From contig OZ017750.1 in NCBI GenBank assembly GCA_963969365.1, positions 1,116,001 to 1,180,000 of the forward strand: a stretch of 64,000 nucleotides of DNA, written 5' to 3'. The stretch is from Asterochloris sp. CNOR1 (lineage: Eukaryota > Chlorophyta > Trebouxiophyceae > Trebouxiales > Trebouxiaceae). This document shows positions 20,901 through 32,962 of this stretch, piece by piece. The notes under the pieces are model-generated. The model was not told the DNA's origin. It was given only the letters and a program-made list of their open reading frames with translations, and did no database searches. How positions within the stretch are numbered: position 1 is the first letter of the stretch; each line of letters starts with the position of its first letter. A program made the position numbers and the translations under genes.

Positions 20901-22546
20901 ATCCCCCTGCCTCCCCCCACGCCACACTGCAGGGCAACCCTTACAGCAGGGCAATACTTACAGCACAGCTGCACAGTGACATTGTGAGGAGCCCCAGGAC
21001 CCCAGGAGCCCAAACTCTTTACTGACAGGTACAGCAGGGGCAACCTCAACATTTTGTCGCGGCCACCAAGCGCCCCTGTGAGGGGGCCCAGTAGCTCAAA
21101 GATGACCCTAGCTGGGGCCTCACCTGGCAGGTACCCAGTGGGATTCTTCCAGACTGTCTGGCCATGCACGGTGGCCGCAGAGAGCGCATCCTCACAGCTC
21201 ACAAACCAGAGGTAGTACATGCCAGTGCTCTGCAATGTGACTGCCCGGGAGTCGTCCACTGCCGCGGCTGGCGTGGCCACTGTGCTGTTGTGCTCAAAGT
21301 GGATGTCAATGACCCGGGGCCAGCTGTCCCTTCCCTCCTGCACGGCAGCAGAGCAGGCTGCACCACTGGCAGACAGTGACAGAAGGTGGTCTGCAGCTGT
21401 AAAAGAAAGGTCCGCCCCTCCTGCATGGCAGGGGATGAGCAGAGACGGCCGCAGAGTGACTACAGGGAGGGCAAGCCACGGCCGCTGGCATGCATGCTCC
21501 CCGCCCTGCAGTCGCCTGCGTCTGCCCTCCTGCGCAGCAGGGGGTGGGAACCCTGCGGCATTCAGACAGACAGCACAGCTGCTGGCAGTATGCATGACCA
21601 GGCAGAGAGCACGCCACAGCCACCGATTTGCATTGCTGTCTGCACCTGCAGCTGGCTGGATGCAACGTCTGCAGAATGGTGCAGGGCTGCGGCCCTGGAC
21701 CAGTTCAACTGGGTCCTGTGCCTGCCTCAGCTGCCACAGCAGACGCTGTAGAGTCCTGACCTGTCTCCCGCAACCCTCCTCAAGCGTATCTTCAATGCTC
21801 CCCAAGCCCATCGCACTGCTGGCGCCAGACCACCCACCTGCTGCTGGCCACGGAGCAGAAACAGCATGCAGCGCTGTCCCCGGCAGACACTGGTCAGCAT
21901 AGCCTCGCACCTTGACAATGAGCCTGTCAATGTGGCAGGCGGTCTTGGACACCAGCTCTTTAGTGCAGCAGTAGCGGTAGCCCTGAGGTGTGGGGTAGCC
22001 TATCTTGTCCCTGTCATTGACCTCAAATAGCACAGCCTGAATGAGGCCAGTGTAGTGCTCATCTGGCTCAAATGCCTGGGCTGCTGAGGCTGAGCGATGG
22101 AACTCCAGCTTGTGCAGATTAACCTCAGACTGCCCATTGTTGATGCCAGGCGCCACGTAGCCCCAGCTGCCCCACTTGTTGAGTGCCTACAGCAGGCCAG
22201 CGGCATGTTCAGCTGATGCTGCCAACTCCTGGCAGCTCTGCGTGAAAGGGGCATGAAGAGCCATCTGCCGCGAAGCACAGCGGCAGGCCTGCTTCACATG
22301 CAGTCGCAGGGAACCTGGGTTGATAGTACCTGGCCAGAGGCACCTGGCTGATGGCACAGGAGCCAACAAGCGCGTCAGGCTCACCTCTTGAGTGGATGCG
22401 TAAAGTCCTTCACGCCCTCCCCTGAAGATGAATGCATCGCCAACCTGGTAGAACAGCTGGCCATCATACTGGTGGATTGCAGCCCTGGCTTGGCAGCATG
22501 TTGCCAAGATCAAAAAGACATGGCTCCACGCAGTCTCCCCAGGCAT
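17999..22546 (-). CDS. Lung seven-transmembrane receptor-like protein (GPR107/108-type)
   Basis: Eight exons: 22546-22385, 22186-21911, 21337-21124, 20701-20503, 19865-19730, 19412-19119, 18390-18243 and 18114-17999 (TAG), about 514 residues, all phases consistent. A signal peptide (WSHVFLILATCCQARA) precedes a luminal domain with paired cysteines (YRYCCTKELV; YYLWFVSCEDA). The membrane region begins after TVWKNPTGYLPG: MMLPHIRFFLGAWLLYSAL, MGWLEMGAWHLDYTNFNHTG, LVTLVAALLSSVRATLVRVL, LACLYLLSLTALTVITNV, MPVGILDALLVVWVFMAL and TNLAFLCVICWLWRPSPN. The tail is acidic and cytosolic. Family members act in Golgi/endosomal trafficking or as candidate GPCRs in plants; the exact role here is not known. 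Introns hold copies of exon borders, and the second intron is open in frame. Confidence 0.86.
18755..19150 (-). repeat. Copy of exon-6 end and donor in the following lung-7TM intron
   Basis: The true exon 6 end with its donor (about 19105-19150, reading GYELFVK|GTGCGCAGGGG) has a degenerate copy at about 18755-18800 (EHELFAK|GTGCGGCGGGG). The copy's splice-donor consensus is intact, about 350 bp downstream inside the intron. Confidence 0.65.
19405..19504 (-). repeat. Copy of exon-6 acceptor in the preceding lung-7TM intron
   Basis: The true acceptor region of exon 6 (GCCAGGATCTGCAG on the + strand, from 19405) is repeated exactly for 14 nt at 19491-19504, inside the preceding intron. Confidence 0.6.
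20414..20512 (-). repeat. Copy of exon-4 donor in the following lung-7TM intron
   Basis: The 15-nt block CTCACCCTGTGTGGT spans the exon 4 end and donor at 20498-20512. It recurs exactly at 20414-20428, 84 bp away, inside the intron. Confidence 0.65.
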
Positions 22547-22956
22547 TTGGGCTTGTCAAAGTCCAGGTGCATTGGCGAGGTCAGCGGGCATTCGCATGAA
22601 GGTCCCAACTTTTGAGATGGCAATCTCCGACCAGCCTCAACTGGAGATCTGTGGTTGCCAGGACGGCCCCTGATGAAGATGGTGCACAGTTGCTGTGCCG
22701 CAAAGCGATATTGACCAAACCTACAAAGGCCACAGCTGAGCAAAACCTGGCAGCGGTGCCAGGTTGAAGGCTGGGCGGCTTGGTGTTGAGCTGAGACCAG
22801 AGATCTGTTGGAGAGGGGGCTTACAGGTGAGGCAAATCTGCACACGGCACATCAAGAACCGGGCGGCTGGCCTGTCTCAGCGAGCCCATGCCTGCTGTCA
22901 TGAGGCAGCTCACCGTTGAGGGCGGTCCCTTACCCTGCTGCAGGTAGCAAGGCACC
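22547..22956. promoter_or_regulatory. Divergent promoter region between lung-7TM and eL34
   Basis: This is 410 bp between two divergent ATGs. No gene was seen in it. The eL34 start has a favourable context (CACCATGG). Confidence 0.45.
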
Positions 22957-24052
22957 ATGGTGCAGCGCCTCACGTACAGGCGCAGGCACTGCTATGCAAC
23001 CAAGTCTAACAGGGTCCGCATTGTCAAGACACCAGGTGAGGAGCAGCTGGCGGAGCTCTTGCTCGAGAGAAACTGCGCTGAGCGTCATGCTCGCCTGCAG
23101 GTGGCAAGCTGACATACCAATATCAGAAGAAGCCTGTTGCACACTCTAAGTGCGGAGCATCAGGTGTCAGGCTTCACGGGGTGAGCGCTGAGCCTGAGTC
23201 GTGTTGCTGTGCTGAGGCGGGCCCGAGGTAGAAAGGCACCAACGCCTGCACCTCTCTGTGGGCAGTGCTGCCCACCGGGCAGCTCTGCCCACTGGGCAGC
23301 TGTGATCATCCTTCTGCACCGCTAAAAGTGCAATGCCTTCAGCAGCAGCAATGCCTTGACCACTGCTGAGGACAGTGCAGCAGCTCCCCCATGTGGTGCC
23401 TCATCAGGCCTACACGCCGCTTTGCATGGCGCCTGCGCGGCGCACGTGTTCAATCCCAGTATTGGCACTTGCAGATCAAGGCAATCCGGCCCTCAAACCT
23501 CACCCGTAAGAAGCTGACCAAGAGGCACAAGTCTGTGAACAGGATCTACGGCGGGTGCCTGGACCACAAGGTGGTCAGGGAAAGGTGAACCTGCCAGCAT
23601 GCGCTGCAATTGCGGCGCTCTGCAGCAGCCTGCCACGTCTTGTCTGGGCAGTTACGGAGCATCTGCTGGAGTGCTTCTCTGCGCATCCCATTATCTGCCC
23701 AGGCGCAGGCAGGCATCTATGCCAATGGCAGGGCATGGATGCCCAGCAGCATGGTTGTGCTGGGCTGGGCAGCATCGTCCGCCAGTGTGCACGGTCATGT
23801 GCAAGGCAGCATCTTGAAGCAGGCTGGACATCTTGAGGGCTAGCACGAGTGACTGCCCAGGACAGACGCGCAGAGCAGTTGCGATGCAGCGGCCTGTGGG
23901 TGTGCCAGGAGCACCTGCTTCAGGCTTGACCTTCTGCTGCTTTTTCTGCTGGAAGCCTGAGCTCGCGCTGCAGGATCGTGCGGGCCTTCCTGATCGAGGA
24001 GCAGAAGATTGTGAAGCGTGTCCTTAAATTGCAGCAGAGGAAGGCCAAGTGA
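22957..24052 (+). CDS. RPL34: 60S ribosomal protein eL34
   Basis: Four exons: 22957-23035, 23101-23180, 23475-23584 and 23974-24052 (TGA), 115 residues, all phases matching. Conserved blocks are [51 protein letters not shown], and the C-terminal hallmark [20 protein letters not shown]. As in plant eL34, the cysteine pairs that bind zinc in some relatives are incomplete. It is a structural protein of the large cytosolic ribosomal subunit. It converges on PNG1; only 72 bp separate the two stop codons. Confidence 0.95.
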
Positions 24053-24081
24053 TCTACCTGCCACTTCAGGCCCAACAGCCA

Positions 24082-24086
24082 TGTAA
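24082..24086 (+). terminator. TGTAA poly(A) signal candidate for eL34
   Basis: TGTAA is the usual poly(A) signal in chlorophyte algae. This copy lies 30 nt after the eL34 stop, inside the very short convergent gap with PNG1. Confidence 0.5.
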
Positions 24087-24124
24087 CAGTATTCAAGGCA
24101 GTGCGAGGAGCATAGGACGGGGGT

Positions 24125-27088
24125 TCAAGATGGGGCAACTGCAGCCTTTACACGACTCACAGCTTCAAGGGCCGCCTCATTGGGCGACATGGTGCTTCCA
24201 GCCATGATACGGGCAAACTCTTCCCTGATCTTCAGGGCCATAGCGTCCTGTGGTTTGGCCTGTGCAGGCGCCTGCTGGGGCCTGCGAACATTTGATTGGG
24301 CAGCAGAGGACAGGGGCTGGCTCAGCATGCCGGCTTTCACAGGTGCTGGGGGAACTGAACCGCTGCCACACGGCACTTTAGCAGTGGCTGGTGTGACGTC
24401 TGGGGCAGCGCCCTGGGACGCCGGCTGATCGCAGTCCTTCTCTGGTCTTGCTCCAGCCAAACTCAGTTTCTCGGTCAGCTCCACAAGACTGGCAGCCTGT
24501 GGCATGCTCACAATCTTCAGAGGGGTGGACGCTGTGTCTGTGCTGTCTGTGCATGCTGCAGCAGCCTGTGCAGCCTCCTGAGAGCTTCTGCCCCGCGCTG
24601 CCCCTTCAGCATCATTTGTCTCCTGGGCCAGGCTGAGCGGCTGCTGCATACCCAGTTCCCCACGGGCTGCTCGCCAGGCTTCACTTCCTGTCTGCCGTCC
24701 TGCAAATCCAAGAAGCGAGCAGCATGGGCACTGTTGGAGAGGTTCAGTCAGCAGCATTTTGCGTCATTCCGGCTGGGTCAGGCTTGTGAAAGAGGACGCG
24801 GGGCAGAACAGGTGTAGAAGCAGGTCAATTTTGTGCACTGTGCAAAGTGCTAGCCCAAATGGAAGGCGCATATCGCTGTTCTTGGGGCAGTGTACCTTGC
24901 AACAGCATGGTGTACCTGCAACAGCAGCTCCAAGAGTAGCTACGCCGCCATTGCTTTGCCCCTGGGACCTGTTGAAAACAATACACTTCAGAGAATGCAC
25001 ACAGCAGCTGCCATGACGGCAAGCCACTCAGGGCTTGCCTGGCAGGCGCTGCTCCTCCTCTGTGACCCCATGGTGGCGCCCGCCCTCCAGCTCATCCTGC
25101 TCCTCTATATCTCGCTGCCTCAGAGCCGCCACATTGCCAGAAGGGATGCCCCTGACAGGCAGAGCAGCGTGACTTCTCAGCAGATCATCCTCTGATACTG
25201 TGAGTGTTGCCAATGGACAGAAGGGGCCAGCAGCGGCCAAGGCGTGCACCACTGCCAGCACTCTACCTGTTTTCAGACTCCCAGGTCAAGTGGGCTCAAT
25301 GCTGAGGGTGTCAGTCAGGCACTGCCGAGCAGCAGCGCTGGCTCTGAGGCTCAGCAAGCAACCTTGCTTTGTTGGGACGCAGCTGGGGCATATGTCGGGC
25401 AGCACCCTTAGCAGGCGCGGGGGCACAATGGCATGCATACCTTCGCAGCCGCTCTGTGAGCTGCCTGCACGCTGTGTGCAGCTGTGTCTCTGGGATCTGG
25501 GTGCGGCGGCTGCTCAGGTCCTGCTTGCTGTACCGCCGCGTCACGTCAACGACGCCCATGCGGTGAAACGCCATCACGTAATTCAGCTGCTTGCCCCACC
25601 CCTCCTGTGGCGGCACTGAAGCAGTTTCAGACATGACAGGTGACAGTTCTGGCTGAATTACCCAAGCTGTGGAGCACAGAGACTCAATGAGCCCTGGGCA
25701 GTGGTCCATGTTCCCTGTGAGATCACATGCACAACTGAACTGGGAAGCAGCTCCGCCGCGACCATCGCATTGCACAGGTGCACAAGAAGTGGCTTGTGGC
25801 TCACCTCATACAGCAGGGGCTGGTCGTAGGCAGCTTCGCAGGGGTCCAGGTGGATCCAGCGTTGCTGTGCATCTGAGTAGTACTCTGCACAGCAGGTGGT
25901 GTAGCCAATCATACAATCTGAAGTACCCCTGACCGAACTGATCACTGGTCTCTCAGATGTGGTGCAGGCCAAGATGCTGCTTGAGGCGCAGGTCAATCAG
26001 CCCCAAACATGCCCAGGCACGGCGCAGCCCTGCCCATGTCAAGTGCCAACAGCTCCACTGGCTCAGTCCTCTTGACCGCACCCCACCTGTCCAGACGTGG
26101 TCGGTCCAGTCCAGGATGTACCGCACATCCAGCCCCGCGGTGCGGCAGCACAGAGTGAAGCAGTTGGCCCACTCCCCGCAGCGCCCAGAGCGTGTCTCCA
26201 GCAGCTTGACTGGGTCATTGTAGCGCGGGAACCTGCAGCCATGAGGCTGTCCATGCAGCACATGGTACTGATCCTGGTGGCGATGCCAATCATGTGCAGC
26301 ATGAGAGCCCTCGCCTGCTAAACCTCATGCAGGGGAGGCCTGCAGGGTCGGGCCTGCCATCAGACTCCCACGGCTGGCTCATACTTATCTCTATCTGGCT
26401 TTGCAGACAAGCAGCATTTCTGTGTAATGCAGTGCAAGGCGGTCAATGCTGACCTTGTGGTGTAGCCGCAGCCGTGACACTGGTGCAGTTCGCATCGCCC
26501 TGCGCCGTCTGCCCGTTCCTCTGCATTGGGCTGGGTCGCTCCTGAGGCCTGGGTGTGGTCGCTGCCACACCTGCTGCACTTGGGGCTGTTCACCTACAGC
26601 AAGCAGGCTGTGTTGCAGGGACCAGGCCTTGCTCAGCTGGCTTGACATGCTGCAGGCTTGAAGTGTGCCCCCCAAAAGAAATTGCTGCGCAGGCTCAGTG
26701 CAGCTTCAGCATGACAGAGGAGAGCCTTGACTCGCCCAGGTGAAGAAGCAGTGCTTGAACCACTGCAACAGCTCATTTGCGAGAGCATCCTTTTCTGGCC
26801 CGGCCGCTCGCATCAGCTCCTCCAGCGGCATGCAGCTCAGGCACATGGCCTGTACCAGCTCGTCTTCGTACTGCAGGCAAGCCACACAAGCCCTGTCATG
26901 GCGCCTGCAGGAGCAGGAGGCGCCTGCAGCAGTGCATCTTGAGTGACCTTCAGCACCATCTGTACTCCTGACTGAAGCTTTGCAATAAAAACAGCCTCCT
27001 CAGAGCTTCCACTCTGCTGCTGTGCTGCTGCAGCATGGTGATTCTCTTCTGCCTGCAGCTGCCTGGCCAGTAAAAGGTCCAGCTCCAT
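24125..27088 (-). CDS. PNG1: Peptide:N-glycanase (PNGase), transglutaminase-like fold
   Basis: Exons: up to about 27088-26948, 26870-26736, 26593-26454, 26232-26087, 25884-25805, 25604-25441, 25262-25039 and 24699-24125 (TGA). Key parts: [23 protein letters not shown], the zinc-binding CxxC pairs ([10 protein letters not shown] and CHGCGYTT), and the catalytic core [20 protein letters not shown] with the Cys, ILDWTDHVW with the His and [13 protein letters not shown] with the Asp. [20 protein letters not shown] follows, then a long Ala/Gln/Ser-rich tail ending in a [20 protein letters not shown] helix. It removes N-glycans from misfolded glycoproteins in ER-associated degradation, in the cytosol. 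Two introns (26735-26594 and 25038-24700) have GC donors, and both fit phase. The 5' end may extend upstream of ATG 27088. Confidence 0.88.
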
Positions 27089-28338
27089 AAGAGTGGATGG
27101 GACCAGAACCTGGGTCAGTATGCCAAGCTGGCAGGCAATCAGCTGGGTCTGGGCATCATTGGTGTCTGATTTGTAGCTAATGGCAAAGCTTGCAGTGTCA
27201 GATGGGCTGACTCACGGATTACTGCATTCACCACTGTGAGGATCTGCCGGAATGCATGCCTCCTCCTACACAACTCCCGAACTTATCATTTGGTACGGGC
27301 TGACTGCAGAGCGACATTCTACCCTGGGATCATGTAGGCAGCAATCAATGTGAAAGCTTGTGACACAGGAGGTGACTGCCTGCGGCATTTGAATATGCTG
27401 CATTTCATCCTGAAGGCTCTCACCCAATGGAGACGCACTTCTGCAGTCCAAGAGGGTACTGCTTGTCCTCATGGTGTGACGGAGGTGGGGTTCGGGGTTG
27501 TCAGCGTGGAGCGAGGCTGTGGACATATGTCCTCAGGGCTCAAAAGGCTTCAAGTTGTGCAGCACTTCACTGCCAGCCACAGACAGGCCCTCAGCTGCCC
27601 CGACAGCCTGCCTCTGCCTGGGCAAGACCCCTGAGCTCTGCCTGTGTTGCTGCAGTTTCCACCTGCAGCCCTCAGAGTCAGCAGCTGATCAGTCACAGCC
27701 AGCGCAGCTGTTACATGCAGCAGCTTAAGCTGCATCCTGCACAGCAGAGGGCTGGCATGCAGCCTGCATTCTCACAGGTAGTCACTTCCTGTATTGCTGG
27801 CCGTCGAAAATGTGCCTTGCAGGTTGCGAGGCACACTCCAGACATGCGCTGGTCAGCCCCCAATTGCAGGGTCGAAGCTCTCAGCGATTGCAAAATCAGC
27901 CTTTGGACTGCGAATTTGCACCCAGCACAGTTATGACTGGTCTTGTGCAACATGTTGCTGATCTCTGCTGCATCTAGACTCCTCAGATGCAGGCAGCCTT
28001 CCAAAACGGCAGACCAGCCATCATTCATCGTGTCCCTATACACAAGAAACACCCTGAAGCCCAGCCACCCAGCTGCCAGCCAACTTGCACGCGAGATGGC
28101 TGGCCTCCAGACTTGGCGGCATGTGCATAGGTCATCAGAAGCTCACCAAGCACAGGGCCCAAGAAGGCCATTTGACAGGAGGTCAAACAAGTGCAGTATC
28201 TCTAAACTTCACAGGATAATAGCAAAGCAGCTGGCAAGCAGTAGAGCGTCATCTTTCTTGTGGTCTAGGCAGGCAGGGCCAGGCACACTGGACTTGAAAT
28301 CAAATCAAATGATGGCTGCCAGCAGTATGCCAGGCAGT
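27089..28338. other. Region between PNG1 5' end and SGT1 3' end
   Basis: Both neighbours are on the - strand. The part nearest PNG1 (27090-27210) stays open in frame on the - strand and could be extra N-terminal coding sequence. The rest shows no supportable gene; open frames such as 27427-27936 (+) lack motifs. Confidence 0.45.
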
Positions 28339-31300
28339 TCATTGCTCAAACTTTTTGGCGTCAGCGCCAGATGGAGGCTGCCACTCGGTCTTCTTCTTGC
28401 CAATATCCTTCCAGTTGGTAGACAGCACAGTACCATTGGACTCCTGTGTTGAAAGGGCCAGGGTCAACATTTCGATGTTGGTGCAAGGCTGTGCTTGGCG
28501 GGCGCAGGAGTGGTGCGGCACACTTGTTCTAGCTGCTGCCAAACCACCTCTGAAGGACCTGCTGACTACATTGCCCAACCTAGGCTTGAATCGAATCCCC
28601 AGCGTTCAGCATGGGCAGCTTGACCACTTGCTGGATCTGGCATGGCACAGCAGCAAGACACCATATGGGTGGCCTACATTGCATCGCAGATTGCCAGCCA
28701 GCTGCTGCTGTCTGACCAAGCAGCGCTACTATGGTGTAGCAGGCCCCTGCTGCTGTGCCAATGGCCCTTGCTGCTTGACGCCAAGCTACCATATGCCACT
28801 ACCCCCACCTGAAAACTCTTGTTCATGGCACGCCGCATGTCCTCATCCGCATTGCCGTAAATGTCCTTGAAAAGCTTGTTCAATGCGGCATCACCATCCA
28901 GCTTCTCGTCTTTCTCCTCCTTCTTCAGCTCCATGTCCAGCTTGTCCCTGCAAAAGCCAGGGGGGAGAGGCAGCACATGAGTTAGCTAAAGCTTTGCGCT
29001 GGCCAGCACAGCGTGTTCTTATGTGCAACGTGACCGAGCAGAGTGCAGCAGCACATGAGATGTCAGCTTGGCTCAAGCCAATACCAGTTCAGCAAGTGGC
29101 AAATGTGACCCTGACAGAAGGTCCCTGAACCTGCAAGGCAGCCCACTACGTGCCTACATGCCATCCCCATGCGCAACACATCCGGGCACTCCATAATCAG
29201 CTTGGTCCTCTAGAGAGGAAGGGGCAGCGCATCAGTAAGCAGCCTGGTCCCCCTGGCAGACCACCATTGCAGGGGTGCGCCGCACCATACACAAGTCGAA
29301 CTCGTCTCCGCACAGGCCACAGCATGTGAGGGAGCTGTTGCAGCCTGGTTGCTGTGGCAGATAGATTGCAGCACAAGCAATTACTCAAGCATTGTAGGCC
29401 AGTGAGCTTGATTGGCTCTGTCAAAAGGGAGCCCATGCACTGCAGTCAGGTATGCACAACGAGTTGGAGCGTGTCTGACATGCCGTGCCAGCGTCCCCCT
29501 CCCAGTCTGCCACTGCTCCTGCTGCCAAGCTGAATGACAAGCCCAGAGCGTACCAACTGCCTGACCATGAGACCAGCATGACGGCTCTGGACATGCCAGG
29601 AGTGTCACCCCACATGGCCCCTCGCCACTGGGCTTACCAGTCCACAGTGTTCTTCTTGGAGGAGGGGTAGGAGGGCTTGGGCTGTTCCAACACTGCAGGT
29701 GTGGGTCCAGTCCTGTCTGTTCTGTCAAGCCCCTTCCAGAAGGAGGAGTTGGCCTTCTTCAGCTTGATCTCCACCTTGGTCTTCAGCACTGCATACTTGC
29801 TCTCGGCTGGCACAACCTGCAGGCAGACCACAAGCTGCAGCAGCCCCTGTTTTAAAGCTTTGCATGGGAGGACAATAATTTGGGAGGAGCAGGGGCGTTT
29901 AGCAGACGCACAACCCCTGACAGGCGCCCCTGCTCAGAGCCTCTGAGCTCAGCAGCGTCAGCGGTGTCAAAGACAGCATTGCAGTGGAGCTGCCGGTCTG
30001 CAGGTGGGCCTGCCTGCAGGCAGACCCATGACTGGCAACCGCCTCATGTGCAAAGCCACCTCCACCCTGAACAACACCTTGCTGAGCAGTAGAGCAGGAG
30101 GAAGGAGGGAGTTAGCTGAGAGAGACCAAGGAGTGACAAGTGGCCCTCCCCTGCGCCTGGGGCAGCAGCAGAGCTAAGGTTGCAACCTCTTGCAGCACAA
30201 GCAACCTGCAGATTTGTGGTGTTGCTACTGCCAGCAGCTGCATGGGCCCTTATTAACACACAAGTGCGCACTGGGGCTAGCTGCATGTCCAGACACAGCC
30301 GCGCAACACAGATGTGGCAACACATGGGTGCCAAGCAAAGCTGCAAAGGACTCAGCACTGTGCAGTGTCTGCCCCGAATCACCTTCTCTCACCAATGCCA
30401 GTCCAGGGTCATTAGGCAGGCAGCGCACACAACAGGGCCAGGCCAGACATCCACCGGGTGACAGAGGTGCACGTACAGGTTGTACGTCCAGCTGCAGGAC
30501 ACACTGATGTTCAGACCTTAGAGAACCCAGCACACAAGCAATGCCTGCCCCCACTCACCTTGAGCCACCAGTGCAGATGCATTCACAAGCACCCAGCACA
30601 CCAGTCAGGGTCTGCCCCAATTACCCACCTTGTCCCAGAGCTGCACATCCAGATCAAACTCTTCTTCCCCTGTGGGCCCCAGCAGGACCACACGCAGCTG
30701 CTGCTCGCTGATCTGAACGCTCACATTTTCCTTGGCCACCCCCTTGGCGAGCACATTCACCTCCACTATGTCATTGATCTGGAACCACTGGTGCCTGCAG
30801 AACAGGTCCACGCTGAGAGGCGTGATGAAAGAAGCTACATGCCAACAGGCGAGGGGATGGCGCAAGCTGACAGCCTTGCTTCATGGTGCTGCAAATTCGT
30901 GTGGCCCCGGGTGTCGCAGAGAGAGAAGGTCCTGCTCCAAGCGCATGTTAAGGTGCATCTCAGGCTGTGCTATCTGCACCATGGATCTCCAGAAGGGATG
31001 ATAATCCTCATGCTGGCCAACCATCTACTACCTAGTCGGTCCATACTTTTGCTGCCATGGGCATCTCAGTCCTGAGCCAGGTGGTCTGCCATGCACATGC
31101 CTCACAGACTGATTTACATAAGTGCCCAGCACGTATGGCCCCAGCAGGATGCAACCCACAAATTCTGACAGCAGCCTGCATCCGCCAGCATGAGCAATGA
31201 TATGCGCACCTGTACTTGCCGGCGTGCGGTGCAGGCACACTTGGGGCCAGGGGAGCGGTGTTGTCATCCTTGGTAGTCTCCTTGCTACTTCTGGTGGTTA

Positions 31301-32736
31301 CAGGGGCAGAGATTGGGGTGGTGGGTGTACGAGCAGTGCTGGATGCTGCATCAGGGGCCTTCTGGATAGGACCGCCTGCTTGTTCATCAGGGATTTCCTC
31401 AAAGAAGACCTGCAGGCAAAGCAACATGAACTTTATGAAAGCCTTATGCTGTTGTGCCAAGCAAATATCTTCGTATGCAGCGCTGTCAGCTGATGGCTCC
31501 ACACACAGCAGTGCTACAGCAGGCACTCTCTTTCTGGGCTCTGCAGGTCTGATGTGTCCAGGGCCCCTATGATGCCAGAGTGCAAATGCAGGTGCATGGC
31601 CGCTCAAATTTAGCTGGATGTCATGCTGCATCTGTGAGACCCACCTGGCCCCTGCCTGGCAGAGGTCCCTCATGCCTGGCTGCATCAGCCACAGGGCCCT
31701 GAGACGAGCTGGGAATCTGGGTGTGCACCTGGGTGGGTGTGTGCCCGCTTGCCAGAGCCTCATCTGCAGACAAGCAGCAAGCACTAAGGCTCCAGCAGTG
31801 CCTGGTGCCTGCCAACATAGTTGCACCAACAGCAGGATGCCAGCAGTGTCAGCAGCCTACTGAAATAACTTCCATTGAGCTCTTGGGTTTTGATGTTGCT
31901 GCTTTGCTGAAAGCCCACCTTCCATTTCTGCATCACACTTGCGGACCCATGTCTTGATTGCAGAGCTCTGAGGGTCGAGCTGCAGCCCGGCCTCAAAGGC
32001 CTCCTTGGCAGACTCATACTCCTCGAGGTTGAAGAGGGCAGTCCTGCGCGCACAGAACTGGTGATGAGGTGGGCTGTCAGGGCAGATTGAGCAGCTGAAG
32101 CCCACTGATCTTGCTGCAGTGGGCTGGCATCTGACCAGAGCCTACAGCCCTGTGCAGACAGCGCTTCGGGAAGCTGCATGCCAATGGCAGGGATCCCACA
32201 ACAGTACCCCTGAAAGTGGAAGCTGGCAGCTTTGTGCTGCACAACATGAGGTTGGCTTGGTCTCAGCCCTGGTCAAGATGTGCTGAAGCATTTCCTGCAT
32301 GAAGCTCACCCCTTCCGCAGGTGGGCCTTGGCGAGGCCAGGCCGTAGCTCAACGGCTTTGCCTGCATCCTCAAGAGCATCCATGTTATTCCCCAGCTTGA
32401 GCTGCGCTGCCGCCCGTGCAGCGAACAGGGCAGCGTCCTTTGAGTCTTTGCTGATGGCCTGCAGACGGAGAGCAGAGGTTTGCAGAGTGTCCACGCCTCG
32501 CAGCAGGGGGCCCTACACCCAGAGCCCTTCAATCTGGATCCTAGATACAGGCAAGGATGACGTTTCCTGCTTCTTGTTTCCATCAGTACTTCGCATGCCA
32601 GCATGTCTGCCTGACAAGACTTGCAGACCTTGAGGCCTGCCCAGCGAATCACCTGGCTATACAGATCAAGGGCTGTGCTGTAGTCCTCATCCACGAATGC
32701 CTCATTGCCCCTCTGCAACAGCTCTTGTGTGCCCAT
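28339..32736 (-). CDS. SGT1: SGT1: TPR-CS-SGS co-chaperone
   Basis: Nine exons: 32736-32653, 32458-32310, 32043-31919, 31763-31645, 31409-31216, 30794-30629, 29816-29638, 28947-28809 and 28443-28339 (TGA). All phases agree and the protein is about 420 residues. Domains in order: TPRs (ELLQRGNEAFVDEDYSTALD; LFAARAAAQLKLGNNMDALE; GTALFNLEEYESAKEAFEAG), a Ser/Thr/Pro-rich linker, a CS domain (HQWFQINDIVEVNVLAKGV ... YAVLKTKVEIKLKKA), and the SGS domain (DKLDMELKKEEKDEKLDGDA, KLFKDIYGNADEDMRRAMNK, GTVLSTNWKDIGKKK). SGT1 works with Hsp90 and RAR1 in stabilising NLR-type receptors in plants, and with SCF ubiquitin ligases and kinetochore assembly more widely. The start is ATG 32736; an upstream in-frame stretch has only TTG. 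Confidence 0.93.
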
Positions 32737-32962
32737 CGAGTTTCCAGACAAATCTCGCAGAGCTCGCTGCGTTCGATTTTCGGCGAGCGAGAGCAATGCC
32801 GCAGATGACAAGGCAGCCTGGCGTTCCGAAGTGCTGAGGCCGGGCCGGGCCCGAAGCGGAAATTTCTAAGCCTATCAGATCACAGACCTAAAGCACCACC
32901 TGGCTCAATAACTTTCTTATTCAATGAAGCCGTAGGTAGCACTGGTACGCAGCCCAAGCAAT

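Noticed and set aside
20789-22156. 455-codon open frame on the - strand as a single exon gene
   Set aside because: Its first part is lung-7TM exon 2 and exon 3, and the remainder is two introns read through. Splice phase and family similarity support the spliced model; the read-through is reported as a finding instead.
28575-28605. GAATCGAATCCCC resembling a tRNA T-arm in an SGT1 intron
   Set aside because: No matching acceptor, D or anticodon arms can be found around it.
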